In this document: in pieces, positions 1 to 11,989 of the stretch
Numbering within the stretch: position 1 is the stretch's first letter
Layout: each line of letters begins with the position of its first letter
Assembly (NCBI GenBank): GCA_963082975.1
Contig: OY720344.1
Location: forward strand, 96,601,228-96,665,227
DNA from: Labia minor
Lineage: Eukaryota; Arthropoda; Insecta; Dermaptera; Spongiphoridae
Direction: 5' to 3'
DNA: 64,000 nucleotides
The notes under the pieces: generated by a model
What the model saw: the letters and a program-made list of their open reading frames with translations, nothing else
What the model was told of the DNA's origin: nothing
The model's database searches: none
Translations under genes and position numbers: made by a program

Positions 1-45
1 TTTCAAACCGTCGGTCGGTTCGGACCTGGCCACAGGTCAACTTAT
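1..45 (-). repeat. repeat family B, one end, cut by the window edge
   Basis: The first 45 bases are the reverse complement of the start of repeat family B, seen in the other orientation at 2563-2608 and 34288-34334. The end carries GACCTGTGGCCAGGTC and CCGACCGACGG. The two inverted ends enclose 2.5 kb. The family is unclassified. Confidence 0.75.
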
Positions 46-392
46 TCTTTATTCAATAACATTTTCTTTTAACATATTATGTGTTGCACGACTACAAATA
101 TTTTGAACATAGATATGTCTCATGTAAAAAATGTTTGAAATATACTAATATACATAATTTAGGTTTATATCTTTAAAATAATCTGAGGTGGCCACATTCA
201 AAATGTACAATTTGCCGGTTTTGGTTAATAGATAGATATACAGTTCCACAAATTTATATCATAAAATATAAATTAATTGTGGATTGCGAAATTTTAATTT
301 ATTTCTATTGAAAAAAAAAAATTATTAAAAAATAATTTTGTATTTCTCCGTACAACAGGTGTGTACTAGTGGAACTTCAATTAGTCCAAATA

Positions 393-905
393 CACAGTCC
401 AGTCACATTAATGTGACCACCACGAACTTTCCACGTCAGAGTTAAATAACCAATTACAAAATATTGAGTTGAGTGCAGTTGAGCCTATATAAAGGGTGTG
501 TGAGGGCTTCGGAAAACATTTCAATCGTTGGCTAATGCAGAAACGAAGCGATTTATCCGACGTCCAAAAGGGCATGATCATTGGTTTTCGGACCAAGGGA
601 GGAAGCATTTTCGAAACGACTGAGTTTGTGAACTGTTCGCGTGCCGCCGTGGTAAAAGTGTACCGTGTATGGCAAAATGGGACTGTCCAAATCAGCGACG
701 TGGCAAAGGTGATCGACGGTTGCGGAGATGCGTTCGGGCAGATAGACGGGCTACCGTTGAGCAACTGACCACCAAATGAACATCCCAGTGAACACCTCCA
801 GGAACCTAAGTGACTCTCTTCCTGCACTTCTCGCAGCAGTCCGCTCTGCGAAAGGTGGTTATTCAGGCTTTTGACAGATGGTCACATTAATGTGACTGGA
901 CTGTG
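393..905 (+). mobile_element. short Tc1-like transposon, internally deleted
   Basis: Inverted ends of about 27 bp beginning CACAGTCCAGTCACATTAAT are flanked on both sides by TA, the target used by Tc1/mariner elements. At 513 bp it is far shorter than the usual 1.6 kb and keeps only the transposase N-terminus (496-768). It is therefore non-autonomous. Confidence 0.85.
496..768 (+). pseudogene. Tc1-like transposase N-terminal fragment
   Basis: The 90 codons include LSDVQKGMIIGFRTKG followed by a second helix-turn-helix-like stretch (FVNCSRAAVVKVYRVWQNGT), the paired-like DNA-binding region that starts Tc1 transposases. The DDE catalytic domain is absent because the element is internally deleted. 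The piece could at most bind the element's ends. It lies entirely inside the 393-905 transposon. Confidence 0.75.
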
Positions 906-1342
906 TATATTATTCCTGCATAAATCTACCTGACTCTTCGGAAGCCTGTTATTACTTATATATCAATTGTAATTGTAACATATCAATATCGTTGTTTATA
1001 TTTGCTTTAATTTTTTATTTTATTAACTGTTAGTTAAAGAATAATTTTAAAGAAAAATATTTTTTATAAGATCAAAGTGACCAATCATTGTCGAAATTCG
1101 TAGTAGTGAATTTTACACGTTTTTGGTTATTGAATATATTTTAGTCCATGTGAGAATGAAGAGGTTAAAAGGCTAGTTGAATATAACGTTTGTGATGATT
1201 GTTTAATGGAGATTAAATATTTTATTAGGTGGTGGCTTTAATATACTAATTGGAGGGAATAAATTATCTTGATAGAAAGTGTAATTTGAAAACTCATCTT
1301 TTTTCGATGAAAGGTTCTCTAATTATTATCTAATAATTAATG
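906..1342. other. AT-rich spacer, nothing recognised
   Basis: Low-complexity AT-rich DNA with no supported open frame, repeat end or RNA gene. Confidence 0.6.
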
Positions 1343-1350
1343 AGTACAAG

Positions 1351-1724
1351 CAGTGTCGGACTAAGGAATTTTCGGGCCCTAGGCAAGGACAGAATTCCGG
1401 GCCCCCCACCCAGATGAAAAAAAAAACAAAACATAAAAATCTATTATTTATTTTATTTTTCATTAAAAAAATATATTATATATTATATTATTGAAAAGTA
1501 GTACATTGTATTTAATAAAGATTATTGCATAGAGCAGGGGTCGGGGCAACCTTTTTCAATCGCGCACTTTTTTGAAATGATATATAACAGAGGTGGGCAA
1601 ACTTGGTGATACCTCGAGCCTGAAAAATCGTGATCGCAAAATCATTTTACTTTTTTTTTTTTTTTTTTAGAACAATATTGAAAAAATTTAGCAAATTTAC
1701 CACCTAGGTCTAAATCCGCCCCTG
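1351..1724. mobile_element. hAT-type MITE with 8-bp target duplication
   Basis: The left end starts CAGTGTCGGACTAAGG and the right end reads GATTTAGACCTAGG-like on the other strand and closes with CCCCTG. It is bounded by the 8-bp direct repeat AGTACAAG (1343-1350 and 1725-1732), as for hAT elements. The interior includes other hAT-like starts (around 1535 and 1591), so it may be composite. No coding capacity. Confidence 0.75.
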
Positions 1725-1732
1725 AGTACAAG

Positions 1733-2562
1733 TAAGTGTAAGAATAAAGGTGATCCAAATGGACCGTTTATCCAGAGCTGTCGTACTCAACTTTTTTGAC
1801 CTACAGGCTCCCCCCTTAAAAATTAAAAATTATATGCAACATGTAATTTTTAATTAGATTTTAATGATAATTCTTTAAAAGTTTTGAATCAATTATCCTT
1901 TTTTTCTATCTCAAAATGTAATAACCTTGTTTACCTCTACTGCGTCTTCTAATATTGTTCTTTAGATCTGGCAAATGAGCCTAGTTGATTTGGTTTTTAT
2001 ATTTTTCATTGACACGATCGATACAGGTGCGAAATACTGTATAGTGGATGTCACCATCGATTATAGCAAGATGATTTTACAACCATCTATTCTAGACATG
2101 ATCCTTGTTAATGGTGGATATTGCGATAATTTATTACTTTTTGGTGTCTGTGTATGTACAGTAGTACAGTATATCCACCCCAACAAAAGCTAATCGTTTC
2201 CGTCATGTCAGTTAGACCATCTCTAATGATAGGGCGTGAGTTCTCATTCATTTACTCATTAGTGTCCTGTGCCATATATACACGGTCTGTCGTAAAAGTA
2301 AGGGGACAGGTACTATAACTTTGCTCAGGTAAGCGTCATCTGCACTCTAAAAACTGTACTAAACGTGTAAACAAACTTTGTATCATTCATGAAAGATTCA
2401 CTTTTCTCGAGTTTATAAGTTTTTTACAATTCTCTTTTTTCTGAACCAACTTTTCTCTTCTCATCATCAAAAATAATGAATTCTCGAACCGAAATTGGCG
2501 CCAATGATAACAAAGAATAAATATTAATTAAAATTTTTAGAATGCTGATATAACAACTTTTT
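1733..2562. other. AT-rich spacer
   Basis: No family is recognised. A 72-codon open frame at 1975-2193 has no domain, no repeat copy in the window and no splice context, and I do not call it a gene. Confidence 0.5.
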
Positions 2563-3200
2563 AAATAAGTTGACCTGTGGCCAGGTCCGAATCGACCGAC
2601 GGTTTGAAATAAATTAATTTCCAGCTACAGAAACAATTTCAAATAATTTTAATATATCTATTAATGTAATAAAAAACAGATATGGATATAACATCAATAT
2701 TTTTAATTTTATTATATTTATAATATATATGTAAGACCAGGGTGTGATGTCATGAATGGCTGGATGACGTCATATAATTTTAATTAAGAAAAAACTAATA
2801 AAGATGATTTTTCTCGAGTATAAAACCAATGCAAAGTGAATGATTCGTGATGATATGTAATAAATCTCCTCATGTGAAATTGGTGTGAAAATAACCCTTC
2901 CCTTCCTATCGTCGATCGCTAATACTACCACTTCCGGTTTCCGGATTTGCACCAAAAATTGATCAATTCATCCTACTGATGCATTAAGTAAATATACCAA
3001 ATTTCATCAAAATCCGTTGAGCCGTTCAGGCTGTACACATCTATACGGACGGACAGGCGGACGGACGGACAGACATCATGCTAAAAATACTTTTTTCTGT
3101 TAAGAAAATGCATGATTCGTGGAGATATGTAAAAATCTCCACATGTGAAATTTGGTGTGAAAACAATACCTCCCTTACTATCGTCGGTCGGTAAAAAAAT
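2563..3200 (+). repeat. repeat family B copy
   Basis: Same order of landmarks as other copies (34288-34945, 51076-51405): the GACCTGTGGCCAGGTC end, TTTCCAGCTACAG, TGACGTCAT, CCACTTCCGGTTTCCGG, a CCAAATTTCATCAAAATCCG stretch, GACGGACGGACAG units, and a closing TCGTCGGTCGGTAAAAA. No open frame of note. The class is unknown; it behaves like a non-autonomous dispersed element. Confidence 0.8.
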
Positions 3201-3208
3201 ATATAGTA

Positions 3209-3668
3209 CGAGGGCAGGTCAATAAGTCCCTGACTTTTTGAATGAAACACAGGTAAAAATTTATTTTATTTTTCAACCTAGTCCACATTGAGGTCTATAC
3301 AGTTTGTCCATGATTACTCCAATTTTTTATCTCTTCCGAAAAATAAGATTTGTGAAGGACATCAAAATACATTTGTTTGTGAGATCATTTCAACGTTGGA
3401 GTCTTTCCGCTGAGTCATTTCTTCAGGTTTGGAAACAAGAAATAGTCACTCGTGGCCAAATCCAGAGAATAGGGTGAATTTGTGGATTTTCATGGAAACT
3501 TTTTTCAATTTTCTTCTCAAATCATGATGTAGTCTGCTATTATGTCAAACAAAAACTAAAAGACCTAGCTGGTTCAAATTTCAACAGGGGTCAGCCGATA
3601 TTTGGCTGCTGACAGGAGCAGTGTTCATTTAAAATTCAAAAGGTCATGGACTTATTGACCTACACTCG
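3209..3668 (-). mobile_element. mariner remnant, deleted
   Basis: Inverted ends (CGAGGGCAGGTCAATAAGTC left, CGAGTGTAGGTCAATAAGTC right on the other strand) are each bounded by TA. The minus strand translates, with stops and frame changes, to mariner transposase C-terminal text: PYSLDLATSDYFLFPNLKK, then YFDVLHKSYFSEEIK. This corresponds to the region of the third catalytic aspartate. At 460 bp it is a non-autonomous fragment. It abuts the end of a family B repeat. Confidence 0.8.
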
Positions 3669-3739
3669 TACAATAAAAATTTATTTAAATATTAAATAAT
3701 ATGTAAATATTATGTCATAATTTATAAAAGAAAATATGA

Positions 3740-4122
3740 AGACCACAGGGGAAAAACTTGGTAACTCCAATTTTTGTTTGTTTCTGATTTTGTTGTCATA
3801 GGATACACTAAATAGGGTATTTTATGATAGTAAAATCATCCTGGGGAATAATTTGACAACTCCAGAGATATGAGCATTTGAAAATATTCCATTCAGTGGA
3901 AGAACTTGGTTAAGAACTATATATATTTAATTTTATTTACAAACTTTATAGACACGTTTTTGTTTTATAAAAATACATGTACAGATATATGACATAGTAA
4001 AAAATATATAAAAATAGTATATCATTATGTATTATAAGACCGGTTTATGACTTGAAAAACTTAAAATCGCTCTCCTGAAAAATTATGAAATTGTGAGTTA
4101 CCAAGTTTTTCCCCTGTGGTCT
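3740..4122. mobile_element. foldback MITE, unclassified
   Basis: A 383-bp unit with perfect terminal inverted repeats of about 27 bp beginning AGACCACAGGGGAAAAACTT. No clear target duplication and no open frame. The superfamily cannot be assigned from the ends alone. Confidence 0.75.
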
Positions 4123-4439
4123 CATATGTATATACACATTAAGAATAATCAAAATCAATTAAACTTAAATTAATTAATTCTATATTTGTTCAATAAAACC
4201 TATAATCCCTGGTTCAACGGGAAAACCATTATTCTTAATACAGGTGTTTCTAAATAAATTATTTTGAAATTAATATTTAACACAAGAATAAGAGATAATC
4301 TTAAAAAATAAGTGATCATTGATGAAAATACAAGAATAAATTCTTAAAAATCATATATAAAATAATCTCACTGAATTTTAATAATTATTTAAAGAAAATA
4401 AAATTTAATTTTATAATAATAACATTAAAAAGGTTTGTT
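4123..4439. other. AT-rich spacer 3' of a zinc-finger pseudogene
   Basis: Nothing beyond AT-rich sequence is visible. Confidence 0.5.
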
Positions 4440-5130
4440 ACATGTATGAATTAATAAATGTTTATTTAAATTTGATTTTCCATTAAATTTTTTTTACAAT
4501 AATTACATTCAAATGGTTTTTCACCTATATGAATTAATAAATGCCTATCTAAATGATATATTCGATTAAATTTGTTATTACAATAATTACATTCAAAAGG
4601 TTTTTTTCCTTTATGAATAAATAAATGTCTAATTAAAGAAGATTTTTGATTAAATTTATTTTTACAAAAATCACATTCAAATGGTTTTTCGCCTGAATGA
4701 ATTAAATTTAAAATTATTTAAATTTGATTTTTGATTAAAATCATTTTTACAATAATCACATATAAAATGTTTTTCAACTAAATGATTTAAATCAATTTTT
4801 TCTTGCAATTTTTTCTCTGTAAGATACTTAATATTTTTCAATGTATTTTGGTTAAATTTTATATGATTTTTAGATAATGAACATATTTTCTGAAAAATAC
4901 ACTTTTCTAAATGCTTAGATAAAAATTCCTGATTTATAAAATTGGTACAATAATCACATCGAGATAAAACCCCTTAAAATAAATGGTGGTTTCGTTATAT
5001 TTAAAAACTATATTTTCAATTAGTTAATGGTTTAAAATTAATTAATTTATTAATATAATTAAAAATAAACAATGCCCACAATCCTACTAATATATTTAGG
5101 ATGTTTGACATCTTGATAATAAATATCCAT
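4440..5130 (-). pseudogene. broken member of the two-exon C2H2 zinc-finger family
   Basis: Exon 1 (5130-5088) reads as MDIYYQDVKHPKYI with a weak donor GTAGGA. Exon 2 (about 4972 down to 4440) keeps the N-terminal C2HC finger, though one residue short after the second cysteine, and the lysine-rich linker. A deletion in the first C2H2 finger shifts the frame. Three further fingers continue in another frame, and the last of these is itself cut short. The linker closely matches relics at 38.5 and 39.0 kb, so it belongs to a distinct subfamily of which no intact copy is in the window. Confidence 0.85.
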
Positions 5131-5303
5131 TATTATTTTTTTTAAAGTAAATAAATTATAAATAAATTAGAATAAACTTATTTAACTAGATACTAATTAT
5201 TTTCATATGCATATATATGCTATTTTTTATTAATAAAATATTTTAATATATAGATTAATAAGAATTAGAAAAAGATTTTTGATGTTTAGTAATGAAACGA
5301 AAC

Positions 5304-5320
5304 TGAAGGTGGCATTGTAA
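5304..5320 (-). promoter_or_regulatory. conserved upstream block of the zinc-finger pseudogene
   Basis: TGAAGGTGGCATTGTAA, preceded by TTTTTGATGTTTAGTAA, is one of eight copies of a block found upstream of zinc-finger first exons in this window. It lies about 175 bp from exon 1. The role is inferred from conservation alone. Confidence 0.55.
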
Positions 5321-5344
5321 TACCATAACATCCACAGCTGATTG

Positions 5345-5959
5345 ACATTCCTATTTGAAATTTAAATATTTTACCACCATTGTTGCTGGTATTAATATGC
5401 TTATGCTTTTGCATATTTTATGGATGTTCTCTACTCCTTTTACAGAATAACCCCAAACGATCTTAGAATTAAAGAGTAAAAATTATATTTCGCTTTTGTG
5501 AATTTTTGGTCAGTCTTTGACAGTATTAATCACAGGTAGAAAATAGAAGATATTTAAAATTCATAAAAATCATTATTCTTTTAAAAAGCTTTTATTAAAA
5601 ACAAAAATTAATAATGGAAAAGAATAGGCAGAAATATAACAATTAGGAATAACAATAAAAAAATTTAAGTAATACTAAATGCTTAGTATGTTTAAAGACT
5701 AGGATCAAAACAAGAATGGAAAGTATATAATCAGAGGTTATTACATTTTGAGTTAGAAAAAAAATAAATTTTATTAACGTTTTAATTATTTCATTTGTGT
5801 ACTAATTTCTTATCTTTTGTTTAACAGATTAATTGCTTTATTAAATTCAAAACATTTTTAATAGGAATTAAAAAAAAATGAAGTCATATTTATGTATTTT
5901 TCATGTTTATAAATTTATAAATCATAATTTTAAGTACATTTCATTTAGCTATAATGATT
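5345..5959. other. intergenic, AT-rich
   Basis: Spacer between the pseudogene and the 3' end of ZNF-A. The part near 5800-5950 matches the 3' flank of ZNF-E (around 38330-38470), so it is the old 3' UTR or flank of the A/E pair. No gene is seen. Confidence 0.55.
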
Positions 5960-7158
5960 TTACAGTGGCTTCTCAGATGTATGAATTAATAAATGACTAT
6001 TTAAATTTGATATTTGATAAAATTTCATTTTACAATAATTGCATTTAAAACGTTTGTCACCAGTATGAATTAATAAATGTTGATTTAACGTAGTTTTGTG
6101 TGTAAATTTCTTTTTACAATAATTACATTCAAAAGGTTTTTCACCCGTATGAATTAATATATGCGATTTTAAATGAGACTTTAGAGTAAATTTTTTTTTA
6201 CAATAATAGCATTCAAAATGTTTTTCACCAGTATGAATTAATAAATGTTTTTTTAAAGCAGATTTATCATTAAATTTCTTTTTACAATAATTACATTCAA
6301 AATGTTTTTCATCAGTATGAATTAATAAATGTTGATTTAAATTTGTTTTTCGATTAAATTTCTTTTTACAATAATTACATTCAAAAGGTTTTTCACCTGT
6401 ATGAATTAATAAATGTTTTTTTAAGACAGATTTATCATTAAATCTCTTTTTACAATAATTGCATTCATAAGGTTTTTCACCTGTATGAATCAATAAATGT
6501 CTATTTAAAGAAGAATTTATATTAAATTTCTTTTTACAATAATTACATTCAAACGGCTTTTCCCCTGTATGTAATATAAAATGTCTTTTTAAATGACTTT
6601 TTAGAGTAAATTTCTTTTTACAATAATTACATTCAAAAGGTTTTTCACCTGTATGAATTAATAAATGTTTTTTTAAAGCAGATTTATCATTAAATCTCTT
6701 TTTACAATAATTGCATTCATAAGGTTTTTCACCTGTATGAATCAATAAATGTCTATTTAAAGAAGAATTTATATTAAATTTCTTTTTACAATAATTACAT
6801 TCAAATAAATTTTCTCTTGGATTTAAACCAGTGTTTTCTTGCAATTTTTTGTCCTCTGTAATTTTCTTACTTTTTTTCAATGAATTATGATTGAATTTTA
6901 TTTGATTTTTTAAAAATGAACATATTTTCTTAGTAATACACTTTTTTAAATGTTTAGATAAAAAATCCTCATTTATAAAATTAGTATGACAATAATAACA
7001 GCCAACTAATGGTCCTAAAAATAAAATTTATTATAATTATTTGAATAAAGTTTAATCATTTAATATTAGTTAGTTCTAGAATTTTATTAAAAAATAACAT
7101 AGTAGATAATCTTACCTATATATATAGGATGTTTCACATCTTGAGAATAAATATCCAT
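5960..7158 (-). CDS. ZNF-A: two-exon protein with C2HC finger and ten C2H2 fingers
   Basis: Probable nuclear DNA-binding protein, 365 aa. Exon 1 is 7158-7116 (43 nt, start ATG at 7158), intron 7115-7015 (GT-AG, phase 1), exon 2 7014-5960; the lengths sum to a whole frame. The N-terminus reads MDIYSQDVKHPIYIG, then GPLVGC and a C2HC finger (C-x2-C-x12-H-x3-C), a linker rich in lysine, then ten C2H2 fingers with HTGEKP-type linkers. Helix positions -1,2,3,6 read ISSR, DSAK, LSHR, ISSR, DSVK, RTNQ, DSAK, LSHS, HTTQ, QSNS. Fingers 1-2 recur as 4-5, an internal duplication. It is the closest paralogue of ZNF-E, which lies inverted 30 kb away. Its upstream region is split by a 4.06-kb P-like element. 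DNA target unknown. Confidence 0.85.
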
Positions 7159-7271
7159 TTTTTATGTTGCCTTTTAAAAAAGTTAATGAATTGATTAGAA
7201 TAATTTAGATAATAATTTCAATACTTTTATTTGTAAATATATGTTATTTTTGCTAAATACAACATTTTAAT
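7159..7271 (-). promoter_or_regulatory. proximal upstream region of ZNF-A
   Basis: Read on the minus strand it contains AGCAAAAATAACATATATTT followed by ACAAATAAAAGTATTGAAAT. This proximal stretch recurs in similar form before ZNF-E, ZNF-H and, in part, ZNF-I. It ends at 7271, where the P-like insertion starts. Its continuation is at 11329-11430. Confidence 0.5.
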
Positions 7272-8754
7272 CAACCCCCAGAACCAAGTCCATGTCACTG
7301 CTATGACGTTTATGAAGCCCAATTTTTTGTTCTTTTCATTGTAAACAATCAGAAATGGCGCTGCAGGCGTCTAATATTAGCTCTTCAGGCGCTCAAAATG
7401 ATCGCACTGCTGCAGCGCAAGCATAATTTAAAAGGTAAAGTCCAGAGCCTATGAATATATCTTCCCCCAGTTTTGTGTCATCCCCTCGTCACAGACTATC
7501 TACCCTGATCTACCCCTCGATCATACAAATTCGACATCCGAATGCAGCAATTGCAGATATTTTTAATAGTGAGACCATCATATAATTTGTAAATAGAATT
7601 TTATAATTTTAATTAATTTTTAAATAAATATTGTATATTACATAAAACATTATTGGTTTCTTTTAGATATGTAAATTAGATAAAAAGATTGTAGAAAATT
7701 TTCTGTTAAATGAAAAATTATTTATTTGGATATGAAACAACCTGGAGTGAGTGCCTCTTAGAGATAGTCTGTGCACATGACCACAGACCATCTAATCTCT
7801 ATTGTTGATGAAACAAAGTTTTTGGCGCCACCTGCAGGCGCAGGCAGTGGATAATTGGAAAAAAAAAATCGGGCTTGTGTGAGTGTATGTGTTTGGTCTT
7901 TGTTGTAACAATGTTTTTGGCGCCACCATGCGAAAAATCGGGCTTATGTGTATGTATGCGTGTTTTTTTTGTTTTTTTTTATTGGGAATTTAAATATTAT
8001 AGAATTTCCAGTTAAGTGAAAAATTATTTTTTCAGAAATAAAACTAACATTTAAGCAATCAATTATGCTTTTTTAAAAAATGTATAAGTTTTATACCCTA
8101 ATAAATAATTTTTCGCTTAGTTGGAAATCCTGTAATCTTTTATGTCATTTACATATCTAAAATAAACGAATAATGTTCTATATAATATATAAGATTTATT
8201 TGAAAATAAATTAAAATTATAAAATGCTATTTACAAATTATGTTATGAGTAAACACTAGTAATAATATCTTTTTCACACATTGTTTTGTCATATATTGAA
8301 TTTAATTTTTGCAATAAACTAATTGCTCTTTATTTTAATACATTTTTGCTAAGTAAAAAATTCTAATTGGCAACTATTTTATTATTTTTTCCCCACAATA
8401 AAATATTTTAAATTGCTCTGTAATTCATGCATAGTAAAATAAATAAAATCGTTCAGTATTTGATGCTCAGTGTAAATATGACTGATTCACCGTATAAATG
8501 ACTGAATGTACAGTAAATTTTCTGTATTATAATATTGATTAATTCCTCCATTCTATTTAAATATAGGTATTATTTTAATTTTTTTTTTTAATTTACATTT
8601 TTTAAAAAAATTATTTAAATATATAAATTAAATATATATTTATATCTGGTATTATATCGCTCAAGAAAATATAATGAATTTGTTATTATTTACTTTTTGA
8701 AGTGAAAACTTCTTTAGCGGCGTTGAGCACTTTTGCGGGATGGGGAAAAAATAT

Positions 8755-8855
8755 AGATTTCGCGTGAGATTCCAAAACGACCCGACCGTTCCAAAACGAC
8801 CCGTCCGACCGACCGTTCCAAAACGACCCCTCCGACCGACCGACCGATATACGCA
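8755..8855. repeat. short GACC-rich tandem repeat
   Basis: Three imperfect copies of a unit built from TTCCAAAACGACCC and runs of GACC. Open frames across it on both strands simply follow the repeat. Confidence 0.7.
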
Positions 8856-9066
8856 TGCGCAATACGCCAGAATGTTAGACACTAAACTTCTGATACATTC
8901 TTTACAAAATTTTACATATTTGCCATATTAAATATTATTATTTATATTTACATTAATAATCAGTATTACTAAATTATGTATATATAAAATAAAATATTTT
9001 AATATATTATTATGTGTTAAATTATATTAAATTAATTTCTAATATATTTATATAATTTAAAATTAA

Positions 9067-9157
9067 TTTCTGAATATATATATATATATATATATATTAA
9101 ATTATATACTATATATAATATATTACATAATATATATTTTAATAAATTAATTTTTAA

Positions 9158-9201
<44 letters not shown>
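9067..9201. repeat. TA and TG dinucleotide microsatellites
   Basis: A TA run near 9076-9098 and a TG run at about 9162-9201, separated by AT-rich sequence. Confidence 0.9.
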
Positions 9202-9203
<2 letters not shown>

Positions 9204-9204
9204 C

Positions 9205-9600
9205 CGTAAAAGTAAAGATATATGTTTGATAATTTTTCACATGATTAATAATTGTATAAAACTGCTATATATAGAATTTCAGCTTGATAGAATCGCTGAA
9301 AGTACCAGAATTAATTAATTAATTATAATTTAATAAATATTATTTATAACATCAAAAACATCAAAATCTCAACATCGAAAATTGAATTGCTGAAAGTACC
9401 AGAATTAATTTTTTAACACTGGAAATCTCACGCGCCAACACGTGACGTGGTGCCATCAAAAAAGAGCCAAACTTTCACTGGTTTAATAAATATTATTTAT
9501 TAATTTTAATTTATAATTGAATTAATTTAATTTAATTTAAATTAATATATGTTATTTAATCCAATTCAAATTTGCGAGATATGCTGAATATGCTTTTAAA
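9205..9600 (+). repeat. repeat family A copy
   Basis: Shares AAAGATATATGTTTGATAAT, the CGCTGAAAGTACC(A/G)GAATTAA stretch, ACACGTGACG and the TTTAATTTAATT tract with copies at 25300-25570, 32063-32656 (inverted) and 39255-39590. The complete copy at 32 kb shows inverted ends ACTATCTCG. It is nested inside the P-like element. Confidence 0.75.
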
Positions 9601-10860
9601 TAAAAAAAAATTTCAAGAAAGTAATTGGAATTATTAATATTAAGAATCAATAAATAAATTTATTAAATATACATTTAAACATGTAAATTAATCTATATAT
9701 AAATTTAATAAATATTCAAACAATAATTGAAACAATATAAATAAAACGATTCAATATTTTACTTACATTGTGATTTATATTTTTATTTTTATTACAACTA
9801 TTATTATGGGTATGTTATTTTTGGCAGTTTAAAAAAAATTTAAAATATTAATAAAATTTATCAAAATAATAAGTTGAAAAGATTTCCAATTATTTTTATT
9901 TATTTATTGTAAATTTTTCAATGTAACCATGGTAACCATAAATAGACTTTTACCAAAATATTACTATTTAAATTAATTTTGGATAAATTAATTTTGAATT
10001 TAACTACACTAAAACCTTCCCTGGGACGCCCACAACAATCCCTGAAAGTTTCATCGCAATCGGACGGGTAGTTTTTGAGTATTTGACAGACACACACACA
10101 GACAGACAGACAGACAGACATATATATATATATTCATACACATCGTATTTTTAATATTTTTGTAATAATAATCAGTTTGCTGAAAAAAATAATTATGAAT
10201 TTTATATATATATATATATATACGTATATAAATTTCATTTTTCTCGTGAAGCTGGTGCGCATTCCGTCTGCTTTCAAATTTCTTACGCACAAGTTTTCAC
10301 TTCTGTCGGCCAGTCCCACGACTGCCAATTCGACATTTTATGCAGATTTATAATTGAATTGAATTTTGGAATATTGATACAAGAAAATATTTCGGCTCAC
10401 AAACATTTTCAGTGGTTCTAAAAAAAATGTGAAATTAGCATAGCATTTTTACCGATATGTACAAGGCAATATGTATTGTGAGTATAGCCAATTTATAAAT
10501 TAAAGGTTTTCATTTTTATCAGAGTATTATATTATTATTATTATATTATATAATTGATATTTTATATATTATATTTAATACAATATTTTTGATATCAAAA
10601 TTATTTAAAAATTTCCACCAAACTATTTACAACCTCACATAAACATTTCTTTTTACTGAACGGTTTCAGATTTTATTTGATAATTTTTAATTGGGAAAAA
10701 GTGTTTTTTCCTGGGCATTTGGATTTTTTACTGACTTTAGTTTTATTATCTGCAATTTTTTCACTACTGGACTTTTGAATAATATACTGGGAATGTGTAC
10801 TGTGCGTATTATTGTAATACTAAGCAATAAATTGGTACCCTTTAATTTCCCACTTGTGCC
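9601..10860. other. AT-rich interior of the P-like insertion
   Basis: Contains a CATCGCAATCGGACGG stretch followed by GACA and TA microsatellites (10085-10135), another TA run at 10201-10222, and otherwise AT-rich DNA. No gene is supported. Confidence 0.5.
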
Positions 10861-11328
10861 AACACACACAAGTCCGATTTTTTTTTCCAATTACCCACTG
10901 CCTGCGCCTGCAGGTGGTTTCAAAAAATTTGTTTCATCGAGAACAATAGAGTTTAGTGTTAGGGGCCCTGCTCAGGACTGCATTCTAAATTTCATAAGAT
11001 GGCGCTGCAGATGCCCAGGAAATACATGCGACAGATGTGGCAATGCAGGATGAATGGGAAAAACCCAAGTCGCAAGCTAAAAACAAAGCTTCAAAAATTA
11101 AGATAAGATTAAGTCAGTTTGATCTCAAAATAAATGATTTTTCACTTAACTGAAAATTCTACAATTTTCAATTCCCAATATTCCTTCTAAATAAAAATAA
11201 ATTTAAAAAACGTGCCACCTGCCCCTCCCCCTTTTTTTAAAATTTTTATTCTTAATTTCAATAGATAGCGCAAAACGCAGTTTCAGAAATTAACTTTGAG
11301 TGTTCAAGTCTGATACGGATGGTCTGTG

Positions 11329-11430
11329 ATTTTAATATAATCTTCAAGAAGTATTTATAAAAGATTTTTGATGTATAGTAATTAACCATGAAATAAAGGT
11401 GGCACTCTAACATTCTCAAAGCTATTGTGA
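11329..11430 (-). promoter_or_regulatory. displaced distal upstream block of ZNF-A
   Basis: Contains AAAGATTTTTGATGTATAGT and AAAGGTGGCACTCTAACATT, matching the upstream region of ZNF-E (37100-37200, other strand). It has been pushed 4 kb from ZNF-A by the P-like insertion. Confidence 0.6.
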
Positions 11431-11985
11431 TCATAAGTCAAACTATAACTGTCAAAACATGGCCCCCACCCCCAATTTATATGCAAATTATATTAATTTT
11501 TCTCCAGTAAACACGAAATTTCCAAAAAATATTTCATATCAAAAATCAATCAGGATAATCTAAGGTACGCACTGGTATTTATTTTTCCAATCCGTTGAGG
11601 GAAGGACTAAATGATACCAGTACTGTTAGTTTCAAATTTTATTAAAGTAACATAGTTGCTAATCTTACCTATATTTTCCAAAACTCCAATTTCCTCCTGC
11701 AAAAACATTAGAAATGCAACAGTGGTGAATTGGGAGTGGAACGCGGGGGAAAAATTATTTTTTTGTTTTCTTGTTTATAAAATAAATCGATTTCCGAACA
11801 GGCGCAATTAATTTATTATCTAACTTGTATAGAGTTACTATTACATATAAAACTTCTTCAAAACTTAAAAACCTTCCTTGACTGATGAAATGTCAGATAT
11901 GAAGGGCAGGAAAGCCAGATGTATGAACATATTGAATAAATCAAGACGGGGGAGTTGTTACAATGTTTGTTTTATCGAAAATGAA
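11431..11985. other. intergenic spacer with a zinc-finger exon-1/intron relic
   Basis: Around 11640-11680 the sequence resembles the intron and donor region of the zinc-finger family (ATCTTACCTATAT on this strand) without a usable first exon. The rest is AT-rich. Confidence 0.4.
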
Positions 11986-11989
11986 TTAA

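Larger units (their letters stand above)
7272..11328. mobile_element. 4.06-kb P-like (family D) insertion with 8-bp target duplication
   Basis: Bounded by a perfect 8-bp direct repeat ATTTTAAT (7264-7271 and 11329-11336). The left end starts CAACCCCCAGAACC; the right end closes GGATGGTCTGTG. The same right end and an 8-bp duplication mark the copy at 24871-26158. Joining the flanks restores the order seen upstream of the related pseudogene (TTTTAATATA, then GATTTTTGATG), so the flanks are an interrupted zinc-finger promoter. Inside are GATGGCGCTGCAG motifs near both ends (7355, 10999), a palindromic module also found in the THAP-bearing elements, a family A copy, microsatellites and AT-rich filler. 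No transposase frame is seen, so it is non-autonomous and composite. Confidence 0.7.

Noticed and set aside
1975-2193. 72-codon open frame, hydrophobic
   Set aside because: No domain, no splice or repeat support, in AT-rich spacer; expected by chance.
8661-8931. Overlapping arginine-rich frames on both strands
   Set aside because: Produced by the GACC tandem repeat.
9918-10328. Cysteine- and isoleucine-rich frames around microsatellites
   Set aside because: They translate GACA and TA repeats; not proteins.
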